Position numbers and translations under genes: made by a program
The notes under the pieces: model-generated
Database searches by the model: none
The model's input: the letters and a program-made list of their open reading frames with translations, nothing else
Told to the model about the DNA's origin: nothing
Shown: in pieces, positions 1-8,017 of the stretch
Layout: each line of letters starts with the position of its first letter
How positions within the stretch are numbered: position 1 is the stretch's first letter
NCBI GenBank assembly: GCA_900468535.1
Contig: UBTY01000008.1
Span: 1 to 64,000 of the forward strand
DNA length: 64,000 nucleotides
Source of the DNA: Hyphomicrobiales bacterium
Lineage (GTDB): Bacteria > Pseudomonadota > Alphaproteobacteria > Rhizobiales > Rhizobiaceae
Reading direction: 5' to 3'

Positions 1-371
1 CGAAGCTGAGAGCCGATCTGGAACAGCAGTTCACCTTTTCCGACATCGGCTACCGCACCGGCGGCCCGGCCCGTTATGTCGAGGTCAGGGAAACCGGCGG
101 CCGGCTCGGCTTCATCACCCCGATGACGCATAATTTCTGCGAGAGCTGCAACCGCGTGCGACTGACCTGCACCGGCACACTCTACATGTGCCTTGGCCAG
201 AACGACGCCGCCGACCTGCGCGCCGCCGTTCGCGCCACCCCTGACGACGGGCTGCTCTATGCGGCGATCGACGAGGCGATCTCGCGCAAGCCGAAGGGCC
301 ACGACTTCATCATCGACCGCACTCACAACCGCCCGGCCGTCGCCCGCCATATGAGTGTGACCGGCGGATAA
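1..371 (+). CDS. moaA: GTP 3',8-cyclase MoaA, C-terminal part (gene runs off the left edge)
   Basis: This is the last ~122 residues of MoaA, the radical-SAM enzyme that converts GTP to 3',8-cH2GTP in molybdenum cofactor synthesis. The reading frame is open from base 3. It contains the C-terminal [4Fe-4S] cluster motif C-x2-C-x13-C (FCESC ... LYMC), which binds GTP in the family, and it ends with the conserved Gly-Gly tail (VTGG). The start and the SAM-binding CxxxCxxC motif lie outside the window. A Mo-cofactor gene fits the nearby fdhD gene, since formate dehydrogenases carry molybdopterin. The family call is firm; whether the N-terminal part is intact cannot be seen. Confidence 0.95.
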   Translation, partial: KLRADLEQQFTFSDIGYRTGGPARYVEVRETGGRLGFITPMTHNFCESCNRVRLTCTGTLYMCLGQNDAADLRAAVRATPDDGLLYAAIDEAISRKPKGHDFIIDRTHNRPAVARHMSVTGG

Positions 372-501
372 TCCATCGCATTCCAGTGCGCGCTTTCCGG
401 GCGCTTTGTACGAGCAGTCTATGCGATCTAACCGTACGTATAGTGTCTGCGGTTGCGCAATCCTCATAGACTTCATGCAATTCAAAGCAAAGGGGATGAC
501 G

Positions 502-1074
502 ATGATCGACGCTAATCTGGTTCAGTCTCGCACGCATCAGGCCGCGACCCGCCGGGCAGCTGCGCTGATCGTCGATCCGGAAATAAATTCGGCTTCACCG
601 CTCGTACAGCGCCTTGTCAATGAAGGACTGCATGTATGCCTTGCCGACAGCGCTGACGCGGCGAGACGACATCTTCGCGAACGGGCAATCTCCTTTGCCG
701 TCGTGGAGCTCGCCCTTGACGATGGCGATGGCGTTGAACTCGTGCAGGATATCGCCGATCTGAATCCGGGCTGCCGGACCCTCGTTCACAGCAGGTTCTG
801 CAACCTTTCCAACGCCGTGTCCGCCATCAAGGCCGGAGCAAGCGACGTTCTCCCGAAGCCGACGGAAACCGACTTTCTCGTTGCTCTGCTGCTGAACGAT
901 GCCGGCGTTGAGCCTCGCTTCCTGCAGTCTTTCCCCGCGCCCAACAGTGTGCGCCAGGAACACATCAGGGACGTCTACATGGCGTGCGGCGCCAACGTCG
1001 CGCAGGCTGCACGGCAGTTGTCGATGCACCGCAGAACGTTGCAGCGTCTCCTCAAGCGCTCCCCAATGCTCTGA
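502..1074 (+). CDS. ActR/RegA/PrrA-like response regulator with a degenerate receiver
   Basis: A 190-residue protein with an N-terminal receiver domain (about residues 19-125) and a C-terminal Fis-type helix-turn-helix (about 154-187). The end (VYMACGANV, MHRRTLQRLLKR) closely resembles the ActR/RegA/PrrA redox-regulator family. The receiver is unusual: the expected phospho-acceptor Asp in the VVDL-like strand is Glu69 (VVELALDDGDG), and the Thr/Ser switch region reads LVHSRF. The Lys of the KP motif (K119-P120) is kept. A phosphomimetic or phosphorylation-independent regulator is therefore likely (inference). I chose the ATG at 502 because AAAGGGG lies 5-7 bases upstream; the ATG at 496 touches that site. 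It is followed at once by fdhD, which it may control. Confidence 0.85.
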   Translation: MIDANLVQSRTHQAATRRAAALIVDPEINSASPLVQRLVNEGLHVCLADSADAARRHLRERAISFAVVELALDDGDGVELVQDIADLNPGCRTLVHSRFCNLSNAVSAIKAGASDVLPKPTETDFLVALLLNDAGVEPRFLQSFPAPNSVRQEHIRDVYMACGANVAQAARQLSMHRRTLQRLLKRSPML

Positions 1075-1085
1075 AGGTCGCACCG

Positions 1086-1928
1086 ATGCAGTCACCACGC
1101 CCGCTTTCAGCTCTCACCCGTCGGCTTTCCTTTCGCGACGGTCGTTTCTCTGCAAACTCTCGTATCGTGCCTGAGGAAGTGCCGGTCGCAATCTCTTATG
1201 CCGGATCGTCGCACGCGGTGATGATGGCAACGCCCGGTGATCTCGACGATTTCGCTGTCGGATTTAGTCTTACTGAAGGCATCATCGGCTCTCCGGAGGA
1301 AATCGCGGAGATTGAGATCGTCGAGGCCGGCATCGGTATCGACATCCAGATATCACTCAACGAGGATGTCACGCAGGCTTTGCGCGCCCGCAAGCGCAGC
1401 ATGGCCGGCCCTGTCGGCTGCGGACTGTGTGGCATCGAATCCATCGAGCAGGCCGCGCGAAAAGTGCCCCAGGTATCGAACGCAAGCCTTGCCCTGACCT
1501 CAGACGACCTGTCTTGCGCGATATCCCTGCTGAACGGCTCTCAGCCGCTGCATCGCGAAACACGCGCCGTCCACGGTGCCGGCTTCTACATCCCCGGCCA
1601 GGGTCTCGTCGCGACACGCGAAGATGTCGGTCGGCACAATGCTCTCGACAAGTTGTGCGGCGCTATCATGCGCGCCGGCGGAAATGGTGGACAAGGCGCC
1701 GTCGTGGTTACGAGCCGGATTTCCGTCGAGATGGTGCAGAAGACCGCAATTCTCGGGAGCCCGGTGCTGATCGCGATCTCCGCGCCGACCGCGCTTGCAA
1801 TCCGCACTGCGGACGAAGCGGGCATGACACTCGTCGGTCTCGTTCGCGGCAACGATTATGAGATATTCACCGGCGAAAGCAGGATTTCCTTTCCTGCAAC
1901 GATCGAACAGCTCCACCTTTTCGGCTGA
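1086..1928 (+). CDS. fdhD: Formate dehydrogenase accessory sulfurtransferase FdhD
   Basis: A 280-residue FdhD protein. In the family it transfers sulfur from the cysteine desulfurase to the molybdenum bis-MGD cofactor, which formate dehydrogenase needs for activity. The signature CGLCG is present, with the two sulfur-carrying cysteines at about residues 112 and 115, and the C-terminal half has the conserved REDVGRHNALDK block. The start at 1086 has GAAGGTCG 7-12 bases upstream; the frame extends further 5' but that part overlaps the preceding regulator. The gene starts 11 bases after the ActR-like gene, so the two are probably co-transcribed. No formate dehydrogenase structural gene lies in the window. 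Confidence 0.95.
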   Translation: MQSPRPLSALTRRLSFRDGRFSANSRIVPEEVPVAISYAGSSHAVMMATPGDLDDFAVGFSLTEGIIGSPEEIAEIEIVEAGIGIDIQISLNEDVTQALRARKRSMAGPVGCGLCGIESIEQAARKVPQVSNASLALTSDDLSCAISLLNGSQPLHRETRAVHGAGFYIPGQGLVATREDVGRHNALDKLCGAIMRAGGNGGQGAVVVTSRISVEMVQKTAILGSPVLIAISAPTALAIRTADEAGMTLVGLVRGNDYEIFTGESRISFPATIEQLHLFG

Positions 1929-2066
1929 AGGCTACAAGTGCTCGCCATTCAGCGAGCATTCCCAAAAAGAAACGATGCCGGTGTTGCCCCCGGTGCGAAA
2001 GCACACACCAGGTCTTGACATGATTTCGTCAAGTGGCAGGCTGAAATGGCACAGAGGGGGATGAGA

Positions 2067-2303
2067 ATGTTCGATATTGGAGCGACTTATCGGTTCGTCT
2101 TGATTGAGGGAACGTCCGAGGGATGGGGCGAGAATGACTTCACGGATACTGTGGTGGATATCGATGGGCCCCTGCTCAAGCTTTCATCTGGTAGGATCAT
2201 CAACTCGCATTCTTCCCTGTTCGTCAGTGCGACGCTGATCTCGATGATCGCGTCCGCCTCATCCGCGGAGGAGCTGGTGGAAGAGACGGAAGCGCTGGTT
2301 TAA
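2067..2303 (+). CDS. Small conserved-looking hypothetical protein
   Basis: A 78-residue acidic protein starting MFDIGATYRF. AGAGGGGG lies 6-7 bases before the ATG at 2067 and decides this start over the in-frame ATGs at 2046 and 2061. The first ~50 residues alternate hydrophobic and polar positions like a small beta-barrel (TYRFVLIEG, TVVDIDG, LLKLSSG, RIINSHS), and a short helix follows. I do not recognise the family. It stands alone between fdhD and the convergent oxalate decarboxylase gene, with a bidirectional hairpin just downstream. Confidence 0.6.
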   Translation: MFDIGATYRFVLIEGTSEGWGENDFTDTVVDIDGPLLKLSSGRIINSHSSLFVSATLISMIASASSAEELVEETEALV

Positions 2304-2343
2304 GCAGCGCCGAGTCTCCACCGCACGTCCCGATAGAACAGCC

Positions 2344-2379
2344 GGAGGGACACGGCGCAGAGCAGCGCGGTGTCCCTCC
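2344..2379. terminator. Hairpin between convergent genes
   Basis: Perfect 10-bp inverted repeat GGAGGGACAC (2344-2353) / GTGTCCCTCC (2370-2379) with a 16-base loop. It lies between the stop of the small hypothetical gene and the stop of the oxalate decarboxylase gene, so it can end transcription from both sides. There is no clear T-tract on either strand. Confidence 0.6.
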
Positions 2380-2386
2380 ATATCAA

Positions 2387-3634
2387 TCAGCGTGGCATCA
2401 GTGCCGGCTGATCGGCCGGGAACTTGGCGATGTCGGCAACACCGACGTTGAGGTGCTGCGCGACCAGTGCCGCCGGCGTATGGGTCAGCCAGGAAGACAG
2501 GCCGATCTCCTGATACTCGGCAACCTTGAACACCGCGACGAACTGCAGATCCGTCTTGCCCGTATTCTCGATGATATGGCCCTGGCTCTTCTTGACATAT
2601 CCGATGTCGCCGGGACGGAAGTCAGCGGTCTGACTGCGCGGACCCGCGTCGAACACCGTCATGCGGCCTTCGCCCTTGATCCAATATTGCCACTCGTCAG
2701 CGTTCGGGTGCCAATGCATTTCTCGCACGCCGCCTGGCTTGATCGTTTCGATCGCTGCCGCGATGGTCTTTGACACCTTGAAGATGCTGCTGTCGGCAAG
2801 ATGGATCGTGCCTGAGGCGTTCTGCTTTAGCGGTGCCGATGCCGTCAGCCTATATGTGAAAGGATAAGGCGGCAGGCCGGCGGAGGCGACGGCCTCCTGA
2901 TCTTCCGACAGCGGGCCTGGTTCCTTGCCCTGGAATATCCAGAGGTCCTGCAAGGGAATGTTCTTGAACGTCTCCTGCGGAACGCCGAAATTCTTGGCCA
3001 GCAGCTCCGGAGAGGTGTGCGCGAGCCAGTCCGTCAGAAGCAGCGTCCCGTATTCGGACTGATCGCCTTCGTCGAAGACAATCACGAACTCGCAGCCATC
3101 GGGGCCGAGGCCCTGCAGCGAATGCGGAAAACCTGCCGGGAAGTACCAGAGATCACCCGCCTCCACGTCCTGCACGTAGGCCCGCCCTTGAGCATCGAGA
3201 ACCGTGACGCGGCAGCGTCCGTTGGTCATGATTGCCCATTCGGCGGCGCGGTGCCAGTGCATTTCGCGGACGCCGCCGGGACCGAGGCGCATGTTGACGC
3301 CGGAAACGGCGTCGGAGATCGCAAAATCGGACTTGGTGACCTGGCGCGCCCAGCCGCCGTTCTGGATGCGCTTGGCGGCATTGTTGAACGAGCCCCAGAA
3401 GAGCTGCATGTCACCCACGTCAGTTGCCGGTGGGCTCTGAAACGAGGGAAACTGTTCGTTGATCGCTGGGTTCTTCGGGCCGGGATCCGAAAGGCCGCCG
3501 GGATTGGCATTGATGGCGCCTTCAGCCGGTTGATCCGGGTTGCCAAAGGTGGCTGCATGGGCGGCGCCCGCCGCGAGGGCCGTGCCTCCCATAGCGCCAA
3601 GGGCAAGCACTGTGCGTCTTGATAGAGGGTCCAT
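2387..3634 (-). CDS. oxdC: Bicupin oxalate decarboxylase, Tat-exported
   Basis: A 415-residue two-cupin enzyme of the OxdC family, which splits oxalate into CO2 and formate using Mn. A Tat signal (SRRTVLALG, then a hydrophobic stretch ending AAHA) predicts a periplasmic location. Both metal sites are complete: HWH126-128, E132, H171 in cupin 1 and HWH307-309, E314, H353 in cupin 2. The active-site lid, SENST in Bacillus OxdC, reads SEYGT (193-197) and keeps the catalytic Glu at 194, which argues for decarboxylase over oxidase activity. The ATG at 3634 has GGAG 8-9 bases upstream and is preferred to the GTG at 3643. The formate product links it to the fdhD and channel genes nearby. Confidence 0.9.
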   Translation of the reverse strand: MDPLSRRTVLALGAMGGTALAAGAAHAATFGNPDQPAEGAINANPGGLSDPGPKNPAINEQFPSFQSPPATDVGDMQLFWGSFNNAAKRIQNGGWARQVTKSDFAISDAVSGVNMRLGPGGVREMHWHRAAEWAIMTNGRCRVTVLDAQGRAYVQDVEAGDLWYFPAGFPHSLQGLGPDGCEFVIVFDEGDQSEYGTLLLTDWLAHTSPELLAKNFGVPQETFKNIPLQDLWIFQGKEPGPLSEDQEAVASAGLPPYPFTYRLTASAPLKQNASGTIHLADSSIFKVSKTIAAAIETIKPGGVREMHWHPNADEWQYWIKGEGRMTVFDAGPRSQTADFRPGDIGYVKKSQGHIIENTGKTDLQFVAVFKVAEYQEIGLSSWLTHTPAALVAQHLNVGVADIAKFPADQPALMPR

Positions 3635-3728
3635 GGCTGTCACTCCGTTAGTTTCGAGGAATTAGAGCTGCCGCGCCCGGCTCCTGAGTTTCAGGCCTGC
3701 ATAGGCCGGCGGTCGTCACTTGCCGCGC

Positions 3729-3967
3729 CTACGCGATATCACTGAGACGGGCGGGCACTTGCTGCATTGAATATGCCGGAGTCTCGACCGGTACTGCGGC
3801 TACCCCTGCGGCCGCTGCGGTTGGTACTCTGTCGACGCCCCACAGTGTCGCTGCACTAAGACTTGCGAGCCCGATCCCCGACACGATCGCAGCGATGGCG
3901 TATCGCCGATGGTTGTGAGAGCGCGCGAAGGATGCGGATCGTCGTCATCCTGGAGACCGGCATTCAT
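3729..3967 (-). pseudogene. Probable frameshifted small single-pass membrane protein
   Basis: On the minus strand an ATG at 3967 starts MNAGLQDDDDPHPSR. The natural continuation is in another frame: SHNHRRYAIAAIVSG, then a hydrophobic segment (IGLASLSAATLWG) and a tail ending SDIA at a TAG (3731-3729). Removing one GC dinucleotide from the GCGCGCG run at 3921-3927 joins both parts into one ~78-residue protein with a soluble N-terminus and one membrane helix. As written the gene is broken, either by real slippage in the dinucleotide repeat or by a sequence error. There is no strong ribosome binding site. I do not recognise the family. Confidence 0.4.
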
Positions 3968-4064
3968 GAAATGGTCTGTCTCGACCGCGCGCCAAGGCTC
4001 ACGATCGAAACAAAGGACGCAAAGGAGATTGAAAGGTCACGCCAAGCGCAACCTGACCGAAGCG

Positions 4065-4535
4065 TCAGTTCGCCAGGCGCAGCTTCAGCGCGGTCACGCC
4101 GACCGCGAGGTTCAACCCCACGTCGCCTTCAAGCGACACCGGTTGCAATGACAGGGTCTTTGCGCTTCCGCCGACCAGCACGTTGGCTCCGCCGCCGATG
4201 CCGACGCTGGCGTCAGCTGTCACGCCGCTATAGGTTCCCTGCAGGCCAGCAACCGGTTCGCGCGTCGCGTTGTAGACGAGCCACAGCATACGGCCCTTCT
4301 CGACGGTGCCGACATCCAGGCCAAAGTCGGTGATGTTTCCGACATAGTGCTGCGCCGCGCCGGAAGCTGTCGGCGAGAAGGTGCAATCCACATCCTGCTT
4401 GGATCCGACGATCACACCGATGCCGGCGGAGACATCGCAATCGAGCTTTCCGACTTCTGCGCGTTCGGCGTTCGCAACAGCAGGGGCTGCCAGCATGCCG
4501 GCGGCGAGCAGCGAGAGTAGATATGTCTTTTTCAT
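4065..4535 (-). CDS. DUF992-family periplasmic protein
   Basis: A 156-residue exported protein. A Sec signal peptide (MKKTYLLSLLAAGMLAAPAV, cleavage likely after ANA) precedes a domain matching the alphaproteobacterial DUF992 pattern: LDCDVS, GIGVIVGS, DCTFSP, YVGNITDFGLDVG, YSGVTADASVGIGGGANVLVGG and LQPVSLEG. Two cysteines (LDC and DCTF) could form a disulfide. The family is widespread in rhizobia; its function is unknown to me. It appears to be monocistronic. Confidence 0.85.
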   Translation of the reverse strand: MKKTYLLSLLAAGMLAAPAVANAERAEVGKLDCDVSAGIGVIVGSKQDVDCTFSPTASGAAQHYVGNITDFGLDVGTVEKGRMLWLVYNATREPVAGLQGTYSGVTADASVGIGGGANVLVGGSAKTLSLQPVSLEGDVGLNLAVGVTALKLRLAN

Positions 4536-4759
4536 GGTTAAAGTCCTTCGTTGGGAGTTGGTGGCGGGTTGATGCCCAGAAGGATAGGAGCGCAGCGCAG
4601 ACGCCGGAATCAGCCGCTGGTTTAGAAGGCGCCATACCTAAGTTTAGGGCCTGACCTCCACGCGCAGATGTCACCGGCCACCTAAACCAAGGTACAGCTT
4701 ATGAATGCCCTTCATCGCGCTAAGAACCTGAGTGTCTCAACAACGCCACAGGATCTGCT

Positions 4760-5038
4760 ATGGATGTCAACGCCGCAAACCAGTGCAGCCTTCCCCTTGC
4801 AATGGGAGATAGCCCGGTTCGGACTGTGTTAGCCGGGCTTTGCAGCAGGTTGTCCGACTTGGCCGCAGTTGCCACCCTTCAGGGAAACGCGCCTTTGCAG
4901 GCTCTTCTCTACGAGATCGCCGGCGAATTGCGTGCGAAGCGTGGCGAGATCACTCGCGAAATCTGGGGGCCGTTGCTGATCGGCAAACTGACGGCGTCCG
5001 TTGAACGCATCGAGGCCGCGATGCTGACGGAATCGTGA
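4760..5038 (+). CDS. Hypothetical 92-residue protein
   Basis: A 92-residue reading frame with balanced composition (LAGLCSRLSDLAAVATLQG, then a charged helix AGELRAKRGEITREIW and ERIEAAMLTES), largely predicted helical. The only ribosome-binding candidate is a weak AGGAT 7-8 bases before the ATG. No family is recognised. The surrounding 4.5-5.4 kb stretch is sparse and contains decayed reading frames, so expression is uncertain. Confidence 0.4.
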   Translation: MDVNAANQCSLPLAMGDSPVRTVLAGLCSRLSDLAAVATLQGNAPLQALLYEIAGELRAKRGEITREIWGPLLIGKLTASVERIEAAMLTES

Positions 5039-5089
5039 GCGCGGCGGACCATTGAGAGGCGTTCCTCCCAGCTCTGCCACAGCCATCGT

Positions 5090-5352
5090 ATGGCCGCAGC
5101 TTCTCCTCGGCCGCTGACACAAGCGCTCGAGAACGTCGTGAATGCAGTGCAGGCCGCAGACGGACAGTCTGACTTTCTACGTGCGCTAAGCTCGCCGACG
5201 AGGAGCTGGCGAGGCCATTCGCGGCATCCACGCCCGCTCAGTATTCCGATATGCCACGTTGGACGCGCTCGCCTGCTGTCTTTCGCCGACGAATTCCGGG
5301 CAATCCTATGCGTCAGTATAGTGTGCAGAGGCAGGTGGTCTTGCTAATTTAG
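5090..5352 (+). pseudogene. Possible decayed small gene with one frameshift
   Basis: The first frame reads MAAASPRPLTQALENVVNAV ... DFLRAL up to about 5187. From 5188 the plus-one frame continues in protein-like composition: KLADEELARPFAAST, then SDMPRWTRSPAVFRRRIPG, ending at a TAG (5350-5352). A single base lost near 5186-5188 would explain this; the second part has no start codon of its own. This is the only structure I can find in the 5039-5422 gap. No family is recognised and support is modest. Confidence 0.25.
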
Positions 5353-5422
5353 TTTTGAGAAATCGCGGCGAGCCGCGGCTTCGTCGTTTCCCCTACGGTC
5401 CAACGTCTCGAAGGATAGGAGA

Positions 5423-5629
5423 ATGATTTCGTTCACGAATACGCATCTTTCGGAAGAGGGCGGGTTGTTGTCCTTGAGCCTGCGGCTCCTTAGCCATCGC
5501 TCCGGTTCCTCCTACACGCTTCGGTGCGAGTTGCGGCGGGAGGCGCCGACGAACGCCGTCGTAACGAATTTCGATCAGCGTCTGCAATCCCTACGCAAAT
5601 CTATCGATAACTCTGTTGCCGGCGACTGA
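5423..5629 (+). CDS. Small hypothetical protein upstream of the LuxR-type gene
   Basis: A 68-residue frame preceded by AGGATAGGAG directly before the ATG, the best ribosome binding site in this stretch. The first half alternates serine and leucine (GGLLSLSLRLLSHRSG) and the second is basic and polar. It ends 21 bases before the LuxR-type regulator and could be co-transcribed with it. No family is recognised. Confidence 0.4.
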   Translation: MISFTNTHLSEEGGLLSLSLRLLSHRSGSSYTLRCELRREAPTNAVVTNFDQRLQSLRKSIDNSVAGD

Positions 5630-5650
5630 AGCCTCCGTGACTTTCCTCCC

Positions 5651-6349
5651 ATGAAATCTCTTCCATCCAATCGCATCGAGAGTGCCGTTGACCGGCGCCT
5701 AATGGCGCTCGATGGCGCCATGCATAAGCTGATGCCATCATACGCCCTGCAATTCTTCATGATCGGCCATTTCCCCGAGGCGGATCGCAGCGGGCTTCTC
5801 GAAAACTTGCTCGTCTCCAACTGGCCGGCCGATCTGCTTGTTCGGTACGAAGCGACCGACATGTTTCGACAGAGCCGGATCGTGGCGAAGCTCAAGGAGA
5901 GCATTCTGCCGGTATGTTCCGACGCGTTGTTGTTTGCGCGTGCGCGGGATGCGGGTGTGAAAAGCCGTTTGGCGGGTGTCTTCTACGACGATGGGTTCGC
6001 CAATACGATCGGCCTGTCGCTGCATGATGCCCATCGCCGCCAATACCTGATGCTGCTCTCTGGGCCGGGGCTGATTGTGGGCGAGCAGGCACTTCCCTCG
6101 CTCGTATTCGAGCTTATGAAGGCGCTCGACGGTTTTGCTTCCGGCATGGATAATAAGCACCCGCTGTCGGCTCGGGAATTGGACTGCCTGCGGTGGTCGG
6201 CAGCCGGCAAGAGCAGTGAGGAGATCGCGCTCATTCTCGATCTCAGCAGCCACACTGTTAACAGCTACATGCGCTCGGCAATCGAGAAACTGGATGTCGT
6301 GAACCGAGTCCAGGCAGTCGCGACCGCCTGTCGCCTTCGCTTGATTTGA
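5651..6349 (+). CDS. LuxR-family transcriptional regulator, orphan
   Basis: A 232-residue regulator. The N-terminal ~160 residues resemble a divergent autoinducer-binding domain (NWPADLLVRYEATD). The C-terminal part is a clear LuxR helix-turn-helix (about 168-230: LSARELDCLRWSAAGKSSEE, IALILDLSSHTVNSYM, AIEKLDVVNRVQAVA). The Asp-Pro pair that usually contacts acyl-homoserine lactone (Y..DPVV in LuxR/TraR) reads TDMFRQSRIV here, so the ligand may differ or be absent. No luxI-type synthase lies in the window. There is no purine-rich ribosome binding site at 5651, so the true start could be downstream. The gene is convergent with the efflux operon. Confidence 0.85.
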   Translation: MKSLPSNRIESAVDRRLMALDGAMHKLMPSYALQFFMIGHFPEADRSGLLENLLVSNWPADLLVRYEATDMFRQSRIVAKLKESILPVCSDALLFARARDAGVKSRLAGVFYDDGFANTIGLSLHDAHRRQYLMLLSGPGLIVGEQALPSLVFELMKALDGFASGMDNKHPLSARELDCLRWSAAGKSSEEIALILDLSSHTVNSYMRSAIEKLDVVNRVQAVATACRLRLI

Positions 6350-6400
6350 ACAATATCCTGCACGCTTGGTACATGCCAACACGATAGCGGACGGCCACCG

Positions 6401-8017
6401 TCAGGCTGAGTGCGCCTGAGTTGCAACGGCATTGGTCGACGTCTTCCGGAAGTCCGGATGCAACGGACCGAACGGCATCGCACCCATGAAGACAACGAAG
6501 ACCAGACCCGCCAGGGTAAACCAAAACGAGAGAACGAAGCCGTCGGCATAGGACAGGATATATGCTTGTGCGCGAACCCCGGTGGCCACCGTTGAAAGGG
6601 CTTCGAGATGTCCCTTCGCGCTTGTTCCGAAGAGTGCGCCGAGCTTCGCGACAATCCCATTCAAATCATGCGACGAGGCGGCAATCGGCCCGGTCAGCAC
6701 GTTCGAGTGAAACTGTTCGCGTTGGCGCAGCCACGTGTTCAGCAGACTGACAGCGAGCTCGGCGCTGCCGAGCCTGACGACCTGGATATAGGCCGATGCA
6801 GCCGTCGCGCGCTTGGGATCGGTGTTGGCGATCAGGTAGACGACTGTGGCAAAGAAGACAAAGCTCTGGCCGAATGTGTAAAGGAGCACCACGGGCAGGA
6901 AGCTCGTTGGCGACCATTCGATCGTCAGGCGTGAGCCGAGGAGCGAGGCGACTGCCATCGCCGCCAGTCCGGCGATAATGCAGAACCTCGCATCGATCCG
7001 GCGCAAGAGGTAGATCGCGGCCGTTATGAAGAAAAAGACCGGGATGACTGCTCCGTAGATATAGAGGGAGGAGATCGAGATGGGGCGAAGTCCGACGACG
7101 TTCTGAAGGAATGACGGTATGACGATAGACCCGGCGGAACTGGAAAATGTGAAGGCGATAATGATCGCGTAGCCCGTACCGATATTGCGCGAGAGGATAA
7201 CGCTGGCATGGGCCCAGGGTCTTTCCACCAGGCTCTCGTTGATCAGGAAGCCAGCAGCCAGAATGAGACCGCCGACAAGAAGCGAGGTCACGATGCCCGA
7301 TTGGAACCAATCCAGCCGGTTACCCTGGTCGAGGGCGACGTAGATCATCGTCATCGACGACCCGAGCAGGAGCATTCCACCCCAATCCGCGTTCTCAAGC
7401 AGGTTGAAATTGATCTCTTCCCTGGGTGCGCCAACGATCAGCAGCAGCGCGATCAGCGGCGCGATGATCACATCTTGCCAATAGAGCCATTGCCAGCCGA
7501 GGTAGTCGCCATAGAGACCGACGAGCACAAACCCCAAGCTCTGCGACAAGGGCAATCTCAGCGCATAGATGGCGAAGCCGATCAGCCAGTATTTCATGTC
7601 GAGATTCCGGAAGATGACCATGATGGTCGCCGGAATGAAAACGCCGAGCAGCAATGCCCTGATGGCGTGGAGAGCAAAAAGCATCTCGGTGCCGTGAACC
7701 ATGGGGATGGCCAATGAGATGCCGGCGTAGACGAGGCACGCAGGGATCATAACCCGGCGTATGCCGAATACGGTGGCGAGCCAGGCGACGGCCGATGATA
7801 TCAGGATCTGCGGCGCGTTCGCGATCGTGCTCAGCCACGAGGCCTCGTCGACACCCAGCGAATAGGCGCCGCGCAGATCCGGCAAACCTACTGCGAAGAC
7901 CCGCGTATCGAAGCCGACGACGAAGGAGGCAAGAAGAAGCGCTGCAACGATCAGGTAAGGACGACTCGCCGTCGTGCCCCGGGTCAGGGGACCGAAGGCG
8001 TGCGGCGTCGCCGTCAT
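6401..8017 (-). CDS. DHA2-type major facilitator drug exporter (EmrB-like)
   Basis: A 538-residue membrane protein with about 14 hydrophobic segments, the layout of the DHA2 branch (EmrB/QacA) of proton-driven drug exporters. An early motif (GFDTRVFAVGLPDLRGAYSL, then WLSTIANAP) corresponds to the EmrB N-terminal region. It starts inside the stop of the upstream membrane-fusion gene with an ATGA overlap (8014-8017), so the two are translationally coupled and work as one inner-membrane/periplasm efflux unit. No outer-membrane TolC-type gene is adjacent. The substrate cannot be predicted. Confidence 0.9.
   Translation of the reverse strand: MTATPHAFGPLTRGTTASRPYLIVAALLLASFVVGFDTRVFAVGLPDLRGAYSLGVDEASWLSTIANAPQILISSAVAWLATVFGIRRVMIPACLVYAGISLAIPMVHGTEMLFALHAIRALLLGVFIPATIMVIFRNLDMKYWLIGFAIYALRLPLSQSLGFVLVGLYGDYLGWQWLYWQDVIIAPLIALLLIVGAPREEINFNLLENADWGGMLLLGSSMTMIYVALDQGNRLDWFQSGIVTSLLVGGLILAAGFLINESLVERPWAHASVILSRNIGTGYAIIIAFTFSSSAGSIVIPSFLQNVVGLRPISISSLYIYGAVIPVFFFITAAIYLLRRIDARFCIIAGLAAMAVASLLGSRLTIEWSPTSFLPVVLLYTFGQSFVFFATVVYLIANTDPKRATAASAYIQVVRLGSAELAVSLLNTWLRQREQFHSNVLTGPIAASSHDLNGIVAKLGALFGTSAKGHLEALSTVATGVRAQAYILSYADGFVLSFWFTLAGLVFVVFMGAMPFGPLHPDFRKTSTNAVATQAHSA

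Noticed and set aside
3863..4333. A plus-strand frame of 156 codons overlapping the DUF992 gene
   Set aside because: Arg/Ser-rich shadow on the opposite strand of a gene with signal peptide and family motifs; no ribosome binding site.
5738..6382. A 214-codon minus-strand frame opposite the LuxR-type gene
   Set aside because: The plus strand has a textbook LuxR helix-turn-helix, and the antisense frame has no recognisable domain.
6387..6402. Short GACGG/CCGTC inverted repeat between the LuxR-type and exporter genes
   Set aside because: Only 5-bp arms, overlapping the exporter stop codon and without T-tract; too weak to call a terminator.
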